NCBI RefSeq assembly: GCF_020165855.1
Contig: NZ_JAIUFY010000005.1
Coordinates: 310,001 to 374,000, forward strand
Direction: 5' to 3'
Origin: Celeribacter litoreus
GTDB taxonomy: Bacteria; Pseudomonadota; Alphaproteobacteria; Rhodobacterales; Rhodobacteraceae
Length of the DNA: 64,000 nt
The notes beneath the pieces were generated by a model, which ran no database searches, had not been told where the DNA came from, and was given only the letters and a program-made list of their open reading frames with translations. The position numbers and the translations under genes were made by a program. Shown one piece after another: positions 42,879-53,031 of this stretch (positions are counted from its first letter, which is position 1; each line of letters starts with the position of its first letter).

Positions 42879-44794
42879 GCCTGACTTCTCCCGACCTTCT
42901 CCGGGTCTTGCCCGATGATGGGGAGGGACTCGAGGCGCTCACGGATCGTGTTGCGCTGGGACGAAGGATAGGACGAGAGCGGCGGCACGCTGCCATGCAG
43001 GGCAAAGAGCATCAGATCGCGCGCGATTGGTGCCGCGACAGAGGACCCGCCACCGCCATGTTCGACCACGACCGACACCGCATAACGCGGCGCGTCCGAG
43101 GGCGCGAAAGCGACAAAGAGCGCGTGGTCACGCTGTTCCCATGGCACTTCGCTGTTGTCCACGACAGTAGAGCGAACCTGAGACGTTCCCGTCTTGCCCG
43201 ACATGCGCAGCGCTTCGTCAGCAATGCGTGAAGCGAATGCCGTCCCGCGGTTGGAGTTCGACACCTCGAACATCCCCTGACGCACAGATCGCAGCATGTT
43301 CTCGTTGATGCCGAGCGGCTCACCTCCCCGGATCGGCTGCTCAACGCCATCAACGGATTTCAACAGACGTGGAATGATCTCACGGTTGGTGGCGATGCGC
43401 GCGGTCATGACGGCGAGTTGCATTGGCGTGGCGAGGACAAAACCCTGACCGATTGAGGCGTTGAGACTATCCCCGACCAACCAATCCGCGCCGCGGTTTT
43501 CGAGTTTCCACTGTTTGTCCGGCATGAGACCGGAACTGACGCCGGACAGCGGCAAATCGTAATCTTGCCCGAGACCGAGACGACGCCCCATCTCAGCGAT
43601 CTTTTCGATCCCTGCGCGCTGGGCCATCTCGTAATAGAAAACGTCGCACGAATGGCGGAGCGATCCCACCACGTTCAGGTTGCCGTGACCCGCCCGTTTC
43701 CAGCAGTGGAAGCGGCGGCCACCATATTCGATATGCCCGAGGCACCGCACGGTTTCGTCGGGATCGACCGCATCCGCTTCGAGCGCAGCCAGCGCCGTCA
43801 CCATCTTGAATGTCGATCCGGGCGGGTAGGCGCCCTGCACCGATTTCGCGGGCAGCGGGCGGTGGTCGTTTTCAAGCAAAGCCCGATAATCTGCCGAAGA
43901 GATCCCGCGCACGAACAAGTTCGGGTCGAACGCAGGCGTGGAGCCCGCCGCGAGAATGTCGCCGGTTTCGACATCAAGGATCACCGCAGAGGCGCTTTCG
44001 CCGCCCAATCGCGCCTGAACGAAGTTCTGGAGTTTGTGGTCGACCGTGAGCTGGATATTCGCGCCGGGTTGGCCTTCTTGGCGATCCAGTTCTCGGATGA
44101 TCCGGCCATAGGCATTCTGTTCGACGCGCCGCAGGCCTGCGCCACCTTTGAGCGTGTCTTCAAGCTGCGCTTCGACCCCGAATTTCCCGAGTTGGAATTT
44201 CGGAATTTTATAGAGCGGATCGACGGTCTCCATCTTGGAGATGTCATAGCTCGACACCGGACCGACGTAGCCGACGACATGCGCGAAGTCGTTGTGCCAC
44301 GGGTAATAGCGGGACAGGCCGACCTCGGGCGTCACGCCGGGAAGGGCAGGTCCGTTCGCGGAGATGAGCGAGAAAGCTTCCCAGCTGAGGCGGTCCGCAA
44401 TCGTCACGGGCGCAGAGGGGCCAGCGTCCTTGAGTTGCTTGCGCACGCGTTCCTGCTCTTCCGGCGACAGGCCGATGAGCGCTTCGAGTTTCTCGAGAAC
44501 CGTGTCGAGTTCCTCTGCGTCTTCGGGCCGGATGACGATCCGGAAGGTCTGTTCATTCTCGGCAATGAGTGTGCCATTGCGGTCGTAAATCAGGCCGCGG
44601 GCCGGGGCGAGGAGGAAGTCGCCGATGCGGTTGTCCTCGGCCAGTAGCCGGAACTTGTCCGCCTGATCGACCTGCAGATACCGCATGCGTAGCCCGAGCA
44701 AGCCCATGAAGGCGAGCTGCGAGCCGCCGAGGAACAGGGCGCGGCGAGTGATCTTGCGGGCGGAGGTGGCGGTTTCTGCGGGGGAACGTCTCAT
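42875..44794 (-). CDS. mrdA: Penicillin-binding protein 2
   Basis: 639 aa transpeptidase anchored by one N-terminal membrane segment (LFLGGSQLAFMGLLGLRM). The dimerisation domain is residues 60-270. In the transpeptidase domain the active serine is in PPGSTFKMVTALAALE (STFK near residue 330), the second motif is SCD in LRHSCDVFYYE, and the third KTG in RMSGKTGTSQ near residue 540. It forms the RodA-PBP2 elongation complex. Overlaps 4 bases on both sides (rodA and mreD). Confidence 0.97.
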   Translation of the reverse strand: MRRSPAETATSARKITRRALFLGGSQLAFMGLLGLRMRYLQVDQADKFRLLAEDNRIGDFLLAPARGLIYDRNGTLIAENEQTFRIVIRPEDAEELDTVLEKLEALIGLSPEEQERVRKQLKDAGPSAPVTIADRLSWEAFSLISANGPALPGVTPEVGLSRYYPWHNDFAHVVGYVGPVSSYDISKMETVDPLYKIPKFQLGKFGVEAQLEDTLKGGAGLRRVEQNAYGRIIRELDRQEGQPGANIQLTVDHKLQNFVQARLGGESASAVILDVETGDILAAGSTPAFDPNLFVRGISSADYRALLENDHRPLPAKSVQGAYPPGSTFKMVTALAALEADAVDPDETVRCLGHIEYGGRRFHCWKRAGHGNLNVVGSLRHSCDVFYYEMAQRAGIEKIAEMGRRLGLGQDYDLPLSGVSSGLMPDKQWKLENRGADWLVGDSLNASIGQGFVLATPMQLAVMTARIATNREIIPRLLKSVDGVEQPIRGGEPLGINENMLRSVRQGMFEVSNSNRGTAFASRIADEALRMSGKTGTSQVRSTVVDNSEVPWEQRDHALFVAFAPSDAPRYAVSVVVEHGGGGSSVAAPIARDLMLFALHGSVPPLSSYPSSQRNTIRERLESLPIIGQDPEKVGRSQA

Positions 44795-45330
44795 CGCACA
44801 TACCCCATCTCATCGGCCTCGGTCGCCGTGATCTTGCGCATCCCGAGCACGGAGTGCGACAGGACCGCGAGGACTGGGTAGCTCAGAATCGTCGAAATCT
44901 GGCTCAGGATCGTCAGGCCGAGCGAGGTTTGGTCCACCATGAAGATGGCGAGCACAAAGCGGTTCAGCACGGCCATCGCCAAGAGCACCCCCGACACCAT
45001 CGCCCACTCGACCGCGAACGGCATGTCGCGGGACGTGGGTTCGCGGCGGCGCAGGAATTCGAGGGCGAGGACTGTGAGAGCGGACCAGAGGCCCGGAGGC
45101 CGCAGAAACACGAAATCCGCAGCGAGCATCACGATTGCTACCAGAAACACCGGCACATAGTCGGGCCGCCGTAGCACCCACACAAACGCGAGCGCGAGGA
45201 TCAGGTCCGGCCCCGGCCAGCGCCCCGATCCGACACTGATGGGCAGCAGATAGAAAAAGGTTACGACGCAGGCGAAGGCAATAAAGCCGAGCCGAAAACT
45301 CATCGTGCGGACGGTGCGCGGGTCAACCAT
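44791..45330 (-). CDS. mreD: Rod-shape-determining protein MreD
   Basis: 179 aa with five or six membrane segments (for example LGFIAFACVVTFFYLLPI and VPVFLVAIVMLAADFVFL). Sequence conservation of MreD is low; identification rests on the membrane pattern, size and position between mreC and mrdA, overlapping each (8 and 4 bases). Confidence 0.92.
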   Translation of the reverse strand: MVDPRTVRTMSFRLGFIAFACVVTFFYLLPISVGSGRWPGPDLILALAFVWVLRRPDYVPVFLVAIVMLAADFVFLRPPGLWSALTVLALEFLRRREPTSRDMPFAVEWAMVSGVLLAMAVLNRFVLAIFMVDQTSLGLTILSQISTILSYPVLAVLSHSVLGMRKITATEADEMGYVR

Positions 45331-46237
45331 CGGTGGCCTCCCCCTCTGTCACGCCCTCCTCGACGGCCGCAGTCGCGCCCTCAGGAATGATCAGAGAGCC
45401 GGGATCGGTGATCAACTCGCCCTCATGCGTGCGTAGAACTCGTAGATAGTCGAGACGTTCGTAATCGGCTGCGAGGATCACACGCAAACGGCGGTCCGGT
45501 CCTTTCGCGACCTGACCGATCAACAGGCCAGGCGGAAAGACCCCGCCATCGCCCGACGAAATCACACGGTCGCCGGGGCGAACCAACTCCGGCGTTTCAA
45601 TGAAGTCGAGCGTGGGGCGGATCGTGTTGTCGCCCGAGAGAATTGCCCGCTGGCCCGACGGCTGGATCGTCACGGAGAGACGCGAGTTGCTGTCGGTCAG
45701 GAGAATCACGCGCGAGGTGTTCTGCCCCACGCCAGAAATGCGCCCCACCAATCCGACGCCGTCCATCGTGGCCCAGCCATCACGGATACCGTCGCGCGCG
45801 CCGACATTTAACAGCACGGATTGCCGGAACGGAGAGCCGCTATCCGCCATGACCACACCGGTCACATAGGTATATCGCGGGTCGATGCGGACCTTGTTCA
45901 GATCGAGAAGCTTGGCGTTCTTCTGCTCAAGCTGAAGCGCCGCTTCCTTCCACGCCTGCATCTGGCGCAGCTCGCTCCGAAGCTCCTGGTTCTGGTCGTA
46001 AAGGCGTTGATAGCTCTGGAAATTCTCGACCATGCCAATGGTCTTGGTCACCGGCACCAATGCCCATTCCATCGACGGCACGACCTTGTCCACGAGATTG
46101 GCCCGCATGCGTTCGACACGCGGGCTGTCGATGCGCCAGAGGATGAAGAGACCGCCAAGGCACAACAGCAAAATCCCGATCAGCAAACGCCGGATCGGGC
46201 GGACGTAGGTATCCGCATTGCCTCTGTCTTTGGCCAC
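45323..46237 (-). CDS. mreC: Rod-shape-determining protein MreC
   Basis: 304 aa. One membrane segment (LLIGILLLCLGGLFILWRI), a coiled coil at about residues 65-105 (YDQNQELRSELRQMQAWKEA), and a periplasmic beta domain with VLLNVGARDGIRDGWATMDG then VGLVGRISGVGQNTSRVILL. It links MreB to the PBP2-RodA synthase. The tail after residue 280 is acidic and Ala/Thr-rich. Confidence 0.96.
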   Translation of the reverse strand: MAKDRGNADTYVRPIRRLLIGILLLCLGGLFILWRIDSPRVERMRANLVDKVVPSMEWALVPVTKTIGMVENFQSYQRLYDQNQELRSELRQMQAWKEAALQLEQKNAKLLDLNKVRIDPRYTYVTGVVMADSGSPFRQSVLLNVGARDGIRDGWATMDGVGLVGRISGVGQNTSRVILLTDSNSRLSVTIQPSGQRAILSGDNTIRPTLDFIETPELVRPGDRVISSGDGGVFPPGLLIGQVAKGPDRRLRVILAADYERLDYLRVLRTHEGELITDPGSLIIPEGATAAVEEGVTEGEATDG

Positions 46238-46271
46238 AGCGCCCTCTTACGGTCTGTCGTCAGGTGGCCGG

Positions 46272-46291
46272 TGCGGTGCGCATGCACCGCA
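46272..46291 (-). terminator. Hairpin between mreB and mreC
   Basis: TGCGGTGC (46272-46279) pairs with GCACCGCA (46284-46291) around a GCAT loop, just after the mreB stop. No T-run follows on the minus strand, so it probably protects the mreB 3' end or partly limits read-through; MreB is needed in excess over MreC and MreD. Confidence 0.55.
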
Positions 46292-46296
46292 GGCCC

Positions 46297-47451
<1,155 letters not shown>

Positions 47452-47473
47452 TCACATGCGGGTGTTTGCCACG

Positions 47474-47499
47474 AAAAAGGCGCCCCCGAGGGAGCGCCT
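47474..47499 (-). terminator. Rho-independent terminator of leuA
   Basis: On the minus strand, AGGCGCTCCC (47499-47490) and GGGGGCGCCT (47487-47478) form a stem with one T-G pair, followed by T-rich TTTT. It lies 24 bases after the leuA stop. Confidence 0.85.
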
Positions 47500-47522
47500 G
47501 TGATCTTTTAGGCTGTCTGAGT

Positions 47523-49100
47523 TCAAACAGCGTCGGTGTATTTCACCGTTTTGACGTCCGCATCCGGTGCCGATTTCTCGCGGCGCACCAGCAGGCGGTT
47601 GAGCGCGTTCACGTAGGCCTTTGCCGAGGCAACCACAGTGTCGGTGTCGGAGCTTTGGCCGGTGACGATTTTACCATCTTCTTCGAGACGCACGGACACG
47701 GTTGCCTGTGCATCGGTGCCCTCGGTCACAGCATGCACCTGATAGAGTTGCAGGCGGGCGGTGGTCGGGAAGATCGCCTTGATCGCGGTAAAGGTTGCAT
47801 CGACCGGACCGTCGCCCTGACAGGTGATCTGTTTGTCCACACCATCGACTTCGAGCGTCAGGTCCGCGGATTGCGGGGCTTCTGTGCCGCAGATCACGCG
47901 CAGGAATTTCACCTTGATGCGCTCGTTCTGATCCGCCGCACCGGCGTCACGCAGCAGCGCGATCAGGTCGTCGTCGAACACTTCTTTTTTGCGGTCGGCG
48001 AGGTCTTTGAAGCGCACGAACACGTCTTTGAGCTGGTTGTCCGCCATCGGATAGCCCATCTCGTCGAGCTTGGCGCGCAGAGCTGCGCGACCAGAGTGTT
48101 TGCCGAGCGGCAGGGACGTGCCGGAGAGACCCACGTCCTGCGGACGCATGATCTCGAAGGTTTCCTTGTTCTTGAGCATGCCGTCCTGGTGGATGCCGCT
48201 TTCGTGCGCGAAGGCGTTTTTGCCGACGATGGCTTTGTTGAACTGCACCGGGAAGCCGGAGACCTGAGAGACGCGGCGGGAAATGCCCATGATCTTCGTC
48301 GTGTCGATGCCAGTGTCATAGGGCATCACGTCGTGACGCACTTTGAGGGCCATGACGACCTCTTCAAGTGCGGTGTTGCCCGCGCGTTCGCCCAGACCGT
48401 TGATCGTGCATTCGATCTGACGTGCGCCCGCCTCGACTGCGGCCAGCGCGTTTGCGGTCGCCATTCCGAGATCGTTGTGACAGTGGGTCGCGAAGATCAC
48501 GTCGTCTGCCCCCGGCACGCGTTCGAGCAGCATGCGGATGATATCCGCAGACTCGCGCGGGATGGTGTAGCCCACGGTGTCCGGAATGTTGATCGTGGTT
48601 GCACCCGCCTTGATCGCAATCTCGACGACGCGGCACAGGTAGTCATGTTCTGTGCGGATCGCGTCCATCGGGGACCACTGCACGTTGTCGCAGAGGTTGC
48701 GGGCGTGGCTCACGGTCTCGTGGATCTGGTTCGCCATCTCGTCCATCGACAGTGCGGTGATGTCGCGGTGCAGGGGCGAGGTGCCGATAAAGGTGTGAAT
48801 GCGGCCCTGCGGCGCGTGTTTCACGGCCTCCCAGCAGCGATCAATGTCCTTGGCGTTGGCGCGCGCGAGGCCACAGATCACGGAATTCTTGGCGTTCTTC
48901 GCGATGTCAGAGACGGCTTCGAAATCGCCTTCAGAGGCGATCGGGAAACCGGCCTCAATGATGTCGACCCCCATCGCGTCGAGCATCCCCGCAATCTCGA
49001 GCTTTTCATTGTGGCTCATCGTGGCGCCCGGGCTCTGTTCGCCGTCACGCAGGGTCGTATCGAAAATCAGGACGCGGTCCTGCTTGGATGTCTCGGTCAT
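47523..49100 (-). CDS. leuA: 2-isopropylmalate synthase
   Basis: 525 aa; condenses acetyl-CoA with 2-oxoisovalerate, the first step of leucine synthesis. TIM barrel with the HMGL-like start IFDTTLRDGEQSPGATM (residues 11-27), metal-site TNIPDTVGYT-like TTINIPDTVGYTIPRES, and the H-x-H site in VIFATHCHNDLGMATANALA. The C-terminal regulatory LeuA dimer domain spans about 390-510 (LRVICGTEAPQSADLTLEVD) and binds leucine. ATG at 49100. A leader region with hairpins and a small overlapping ORF lies upstream. Confidence 0.97.
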   Translation of the reverse strand: MTETSKQDRVLIFDTTLRDGEQSPGATMSHNEKLEIAGMLDAMGVDIIEAGFPIASEGDFEAVSDIAKNAKNSVICGLARANAKDIDRCWEAVKHAPQGRIHTFIGTSPLHRDITALSMDEMANQIHETVSHARNLCDNVQWSPMDAIRTEHDYLCRVVEIAIKAGATTINIPDTVGYTIPRESADIIRMLLERVPGADDVIFATHCHNDLGMATANALAAVEAGARQIECTINGLGERAGNTALEEVVMALKVRHDVMPYDTGIDTTKIMGISRRVSQVSGFPVQFNKAIVGKNAFAHESGIHQDGMLKNKETFEIMRPQDVGLSGTSLPLGKHSGRAALRAKLDEMGYPMADNQLKDVFVRFKDLADRKKEVFDDDLIALLRDAGAADQNERIKVKFLRVICGTEAPQSADLTLEVDGVDKQITCQGDGPVDATFTAIKAIFPTTARLQLYQVHAVTEGTDAQATVSVRLEEDGKIVTGQSSDTDTVVASAKAYVNALNRLLVRREKSAPDADVKTVKYTDAV

Positions 49101-49238
49101 TTTGAAATCTCTCTTTTGTTCCTTAGCGTTTGCAGTGCTGTGTGGCGCTTGGACATACCTCTGAGCCTCGCGCCGTGGGCACGCTCAGAGGCAGCTAAGG
49201 AGAAGAAGGTCATGACGACGGGCTGCGTCAGTGCGCAG
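49097..49238 (-). promoter_or_regulatory. leuA leader with hairpins and a stop-start-overlapping mini-ORF
   Basis: On the minus strand an open frame of 38 codons starts at ATG 49213 (MTFFSLAASERAHGARLRGM) and its TGA (49099-49097) overlaps the leuA ATG (49100-49098). Inside it, CCTCTGAGC (49191-49183) pairs with GCTCAGAGG (49166-49158), and upstream CTGCG (49238-49234) pairs with CGCAG (49227-49223). The mini-ORF has four leucine codons, two of them the rarely used TTA and CTA. This could be a translational leader, but no U-run terminator is present. Confidence 0.35.
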
Positions 49239-49497
49239 TCTCGGAGCAGGGATATGTGCTTTCATCGTCATGGCTCGGGAATATACGGCGCGCTCCGGCA
49301 AAGAAAACCCCAAAACGCGCCTGCCACGACAGAATCTTGTGCAGACCTCCGAAATTATCGCCATTTATTAATTCAAAACTATGAATGTGTTGTTGCGTCA
49401 TGCTAGACACGGGGCGAAATCAAAGTCGCCGGATCGAGGGTCTGGTAAAATCATCCGGCAGTTCGTGGAGGGGCTGCCGTGCAAGGGGAGAGAGACT

Positions 49498-50772
49498 ATG
49501 GCACATATTGTGGTGCTTGGCGCGGGGCTCGGTGGGAGCATTCAGGCCTATGAACTCAAAGATACTGTTGGCAAAGACGACAAAATCACCGTCATTTCCA
49601 ACAAAAGCTACTTCCAATTCACCCCGTCGAACCCGTGGGCGGGTGTCGGCTGGCGCAAAAAGGAAGACCTGATCATTGAACTCGAGCCGGTGATGAAACG
49701 ACGCGGCATTGACTTCATCTGTGACGGCGCGGTCAAGCTTGACCCGAAAACGAACACCATCACGCTCGCATCAGGACGCGAGGTCACCTACGACTATCTC
49801 GTGATCGCCACCGGACCGGACCTCGCCTTTGACGAGATTGAAGGCTTTGGCCCTGAGGGCTACACCCATTCCGTTTGCCACGTCGAACACGCCACCGTCT
49901 CCGGCGATCAGTGGGAAGACTTCTGCGCCAATCCTGGCCCGATTGTCGTCGGCGCGGTGCAGGGCGCGTCCTGCTTTGGTCCGGCCTATGAATACGCCAT
50001 GACCATCGACACTGACCTGCGGCGCCGCAAAATCCGCGACAAGGTGCCGATGACCTTTGTGACGCCCGAACCTTATATCGGGCATCTTGGCCTCGGTGGT
50101 GTGGGCGATACCAAAGGGATGCTCGAGTCGATCATGCGCGACCGCTCCATCCGCTGGATCACCAACGCCAAGACGAACAAGTTCGAGGACGGCACCGTTC
50201 ACGTCACCGAATGCGACGAGGACGGCAATCCGAAGAAAGAGCACGCCTTGCCGTTCTCCTATTCGATGCTGCTGCCCGCTTTCCGTGGCATTCCGGCCCT
50301 GATGGGGATCGAAGGTCTCGTGAACCCGCGCGGTTTTGTCATCGTAGACGAATTCCACCGCAATCCGACTTTTCCGAATGTCTTCGCCATCGGCGTCTGC
50401 ATCGCCATCGCACCGAAAGAACCGACCGCCGTCCCGACCGGCGTGCCGAAAACCGGCTTTATGATCGAATCCATGGTCACAGCCACCGCCCACAACCTGC
50501 CAATGGTGATGCGCGGCGAAGAGCCGAAAGAACTCGCCTCTTGGAATGCGCTCTGCCTCGCGGACTTCGGTGACGGTGGCGCGGCCTTCCTCGCCATGCC
50601 GCAGAACCCGCCGCGCAACGTGAACTGGGCGGCTTCCGGCAAATGGGTCCACTGGGCGAAACTCGCGTTCGAGTGGTACTTCATGCGCAAAGTGAAAAAG
50701 GGCGTCTCGGAGCCATTTTATGAACGCATGATCATGAAGATGATGAAGGTCAACAAACTGAAAGACAGCTGA
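49498..50772 (+). CDS. FAD-dependent sulfide:quinone reductase-like protein
   Basis: 424 aa. Rossmann FAD motif HIVVLGAGLGGSIQAYELKD at the N-terminus, then VTYDYLVIATGPDLAFDEIE near residue 95-115. Cysteines in THSVCHVEH (about 127), QGASCFGPAYEY (about 159) and AIGVCIAIAPKEPTAVPTGV (about 303) occupy positions like the redox cysteines of SQR. The C-terminal helix region (WAKLAFEWYFMRKVKKGVSE) suits membrane attachment. It would oxidise sulfide or a related thiol and reduce quinone. ATG 49498 has AAGGGGAGAGAG upstream. Confidence 0.87.
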   Translation: MAHIVVLGAGLGGSIQAYELKDTVGKDDKITVISNKSYFQFTPSNPWAGVGWRKKEDLIIELEPVMKRRGIDFICDGAVKLDPKTNTITLASGREVTYDYLVIATGPDLAFDEIEGFGPEGYTHSVCHVEHATVSGDQWEDFCANPGPIVVGAVQGASCFGPAYEYAMTIDTDLRRRKIRDKVPMTFVTPEPYIGHLGLGGVGDTKGMLESIMRDRSIRWITNAKTNKFEDGTVHVTECDEDGNPKKEHALPFSYSMLLPAFRGIPALMGIEGLVNPRGFVIVDEFHRNPTFPNVFAIGVCIAIAPKEPTAVPTGVPKTGFMIESMVTATAHNLPMVMRGEEPKELASWNALCLADFGDGGAAFLAMPQNPPRNVNWAASGKWVHWAKLAFEWYFMRKVKKGVSEPFYERMIMKMMKVNKLKDS

Positions 50773-50786
50773 TCTTTTCCAAACGC

Positions 50787-50818
50787 TCTCCCGTATTACC
50801 TCTAAGAGATACGGGAGA
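50787..50818 (+). promoter_or_regulatory. Hairpin that contains the SDR gene ribosome binding site
   Basis: TCTCCCGTAT (50787-50796) pairs perfectly with ATACGGGAGA (50809-50818) around 12 bases. The 3' arm includes GGGAG, the only ribosome site for the ATG at 50825. The stem could act as a weak terminator for the preceding gene, but its geometry would also hide the ribosome site when folded. Confidence 0.6.
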
Positions 50819-50824
50819 ACGAAC

Positions 50825-51484
50825 ATGCAAAGAGCACTCGTAATCGGGTCTTCGGGCGGTATTGGCGCGGCGGTTGCCGATGAGCTGACCGCCCGTAATT
50901 TTGAGGTGACACCGCTGTCGCGCGCGGAGCACGGGTTTGATTTGCGTGATCCCGCGATGGTCGAGCAAGCGCTCGGTAAGGTCGAGGGGCCTTTCGACAC
51001 CGTTGTTGTCGCAACGGGGCAGCTCGCAGGGGCAGGGCGCCCTCCGGAAAAGATGCTCAAGGCCATCACCGCCGAAGCGCTCTCCGAACAATTCGCCGTC
51101 AATGCCATAGGCCCCGCGCTCATCCTCCGCCACCTGCCCCGCCTGTTGCCTAAAGACGCGCCCTCGAAGGCCTTGATCATCACCGCGCGGGTCGGTTCGA
51201 TTGGCGATAACGGCTTGGGCGGATGGTATAGCTACCGCGCGGCCAAGGCCGCCGCGAACCAGCTCGTCCACACCGCCGCGATTGAACTGGCGCGGAGCCA
51301 CAAACAGGCCTGCCTTCTCGCCTATCATCCAGGAACGGTCGCCACGCGGTTCACGGAAAACTACCCGCGAGAGAAGCTCTCTCCAGAGGCCGCCGCGGAG
51401 CATCTGCTCAATGTCATGGAGGCGCATGGCCCCGAGGACACAGGCCGCTTTTATGACTGGAAGAACACCGAGGTGCCGTGGTGA
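50825..51484 (+). CDS. Short-chain dehydrogenase/reductase
   Basis: 219 aa. Cofactor motif ALVIGSSGGIGAAVADELTA near residue 5; catalytic Ser in ITARVGSIGDN, and Y-x3-K in WYSYRAAKAAANQLVHTAA near residue 137; HPGTVATRFTENYP afterwards. It resembles the C-factor/CsgA-like SDR subgroup. Substrate unknown. Its stop overlaps the photolyase start, so the two are coupled. Confidence 0.88.
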   Translation: MQRALVIGSSGGIGAAVADELTARNFEVTPLSRAEHGFDLRDPAMVEQALGKVEGPFDTVVVATGQLAGAGRPPEKMLKAITAEALSEQFAVNAIGPALILRHLPRLLPKDAPSKALIITARVGSIGDNGLGGWYSYRAAKAAANQLVHTAAIELARSHKQACLLAYHPGTVATRFTENYPREKLSPEAAAEHLLNVMEAHGPEDTGRFYDWKNTEVPW

Positions 51485-53013
51485 GCGATCCCAAGGTCAT
51501 TCTTATCCTCGGCGATCAACTCACACCGGAGATTTCGTCGCTCAAAGGCGCCGACAAGTCCCGCGATGTCGTCGTTATGGCCGAGGTCGGGGCGGAGACG
51601 GATTATGTCCCCCACCACCCGAAAAAGATCGCGCTCATTTTCTCCGCCATGCGCCACTTCGCGCGGGAGTTGGAGGAGGCCGGTTGGACGGTCGCCTACA
51701 CCCGTCTCGATGACCCAGAGAACACGCATTCCGTCTATGGCGAGGCCCGCCGCCATGCCGAACGTGTGGGCGCAAAAGAGATCGTGATGACGGAGGCCGG
51801 AGAGTGGCGTTTGCGCCTCGAGGCCGACGAAAGTCCGACACTTGTCCGACAAAAGTCCGACACCCGTTTTTTCGCCTCAGAAAGGGACTTCGCGGACTGG
51901 GCGAAGGGCCGAAAAGCGCTCCGTATGGAGTATTTCTACCGCGAAATGCGGCGCAAAACCGGCCTGCTGATGGACGATGGCGAGCCCTGTGGTGGCAAGT
52001 GGAATTTCGATCATGACAACCGCAAACCGGCGTCCGACGATCTCTTCCGCGTAGCGCCGATAACGTTCGAGCAGGACGAGATCACGTCGGAGGCCCTAGA
52101 TCTCGTCGAGGTAAAATTCGGAAGTAATTTCGGTGATTTACACCCGTTCTCGATGGCCGTCACGCGCGCTGATGCGGAGGCGGCTAGGGACCATTTCCTA
52201 GACCATCACCTCGCGGATTTCGGCACCTATCAGGACGCAATGCTGAGTTCTGATCGCACCCTGCATCACTCGCTTTTGTCCGCCTATCTCAACATCGGCC
52301 TGCTCGACCCGCTCGACCTCTGCCGAGAAGTCGAGGCCCGCTACCGCGCAGGCAAAGTCCCCATCAACTCCGCCGAAGGCTTCATCCGCCAAATCCTGGG
52401 CTGGCGAGAATACGTCCGCGGCCTCTATTTCCTCAAAGGTCCCGACTATCCAAACCAGAATAAATTGAACCATCAGAGGAAGTTACCGCCTCTCTATTGG
52501 GGGGCGGAAACGAAGATGAATTGCCTCTCCCACGCGGTTTTGCAGACCAAAGAGGACGCCTACGCCCACCATATCCAGAGACTCATGGTTACGGGGAACT
52601 TCGCGCTTATTGCAGGCATCAATCCGAAAGAGGTCCACGAATGGTATCTCTCTGTTTACATTGACGCTTTCGAATGGGTGGAGGCGCCCAACACGGTCGG
52701 AATGAGCCAATTCGCGGACGGCGGCGTGATCGCGTCGAAACCCTATGTGTCGTCAGGCAATTATATCCACAAAATGTCCGACTACTGTGGCGACTGCCAC
52801 TACTCTGTGAGCCGCAAAACGGGCGAGGGGGCGTGCCCGTTCAACCTGCTTTACTGGGCCTTCATGGATCGGCACCGCGAGCGTTTCGAGAAGAACCCGC
52901 GCATGGCGCAGATGTATCGCACGTGGGACCGGATGGACGAAGACAAACGCGAGACAGTTTTGCGAGAAGCGGACAGGTTTTTGACCCGCCTATCGAAAGG
53001 TGAACCTGTCTAA
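51478..53013 (+). CDS. Iron-sulfur bacterial cryptochrome/(6-4) photolyase (CryB/PhrB type)
   Basis: 511 aa from GTG (51478 or 51481; reads VSDPKVILILGDQLTPEISS). N-terminal antenna domain LILGDQLT..., then the FAD domain with LLSAYLNIGLLDPLDLCREV, INSAEGFIRQILGWREYVRG and YIDAFEWVEAPNTVGMSQFA. Four cysteines for a [4Fe-4S] cluster: one in KMNCLSHAVLQ, two in SDYCGDCHYSV and one in GEGACPFNLLYW. These enzymes repair (6-4) photoproducts or act as light receptors in Rhodobacterales. It shares an operon with the SDR gene and probably the SQR-like gene. Confidence 0.94.
   Translation: MVSDPKVILILGDQLTPEISSLKGADKSRDVVVMAEVGAETDYVPHHPKKIALIFSAMRHFARELEEAGWTVAYTRLDDPENTHSVYGEARRHAERVGAKEIVMTEAGEWRLRLEADESPTLVRQKSDTRFFASERDFADWAKGRKALRMEYFYREMRRKTGLLMDDGEPCGGKWNFDHDNRKPASDDLFRVAPITFEQDEITSEALDLVEVKFGSNFGDLHPFSMAVTRADAEAARDHFLDHHLADFGTYQDAMLSSDRTLHHSLLSAYLNIGLLDPLDLCREVEARYRAGKVPINSAEGFIRQILGWREYVRGLYFLKGPDYPNQNKLNHQRKLPPLYWGAETKMNCLSHAVLQTKEDAYAHHIQRLMVTGNFALIAGINPKEVHEWYLSVYIDAFEWVEAPNTVGMSQFADGGVIASKPYVSSGNYIHKMSDYCGDCHYSVSRKTGEGACPFNLLYWAFMDRHRERFEKNPRMAQMYRTWDRMDEDKRETVLREADRFLTRLSKGEPV
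51833..51862 (+). repeat. Three 11-base tandem units inside the photolyase gene
   Basis: GTCCGACA occurs at 51833, 51844 and 51855, each followed by three variable bases, giving an 11-base period. It encodes the stretch ESPTLVRQKSDTRF in the linker between antenna and catalytic domains. The period is not a multiple of three but the frame is intact. Confidence 0.75.
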
Positions 53014-53031
53014 GTGGTTGATGCGAAAGAG

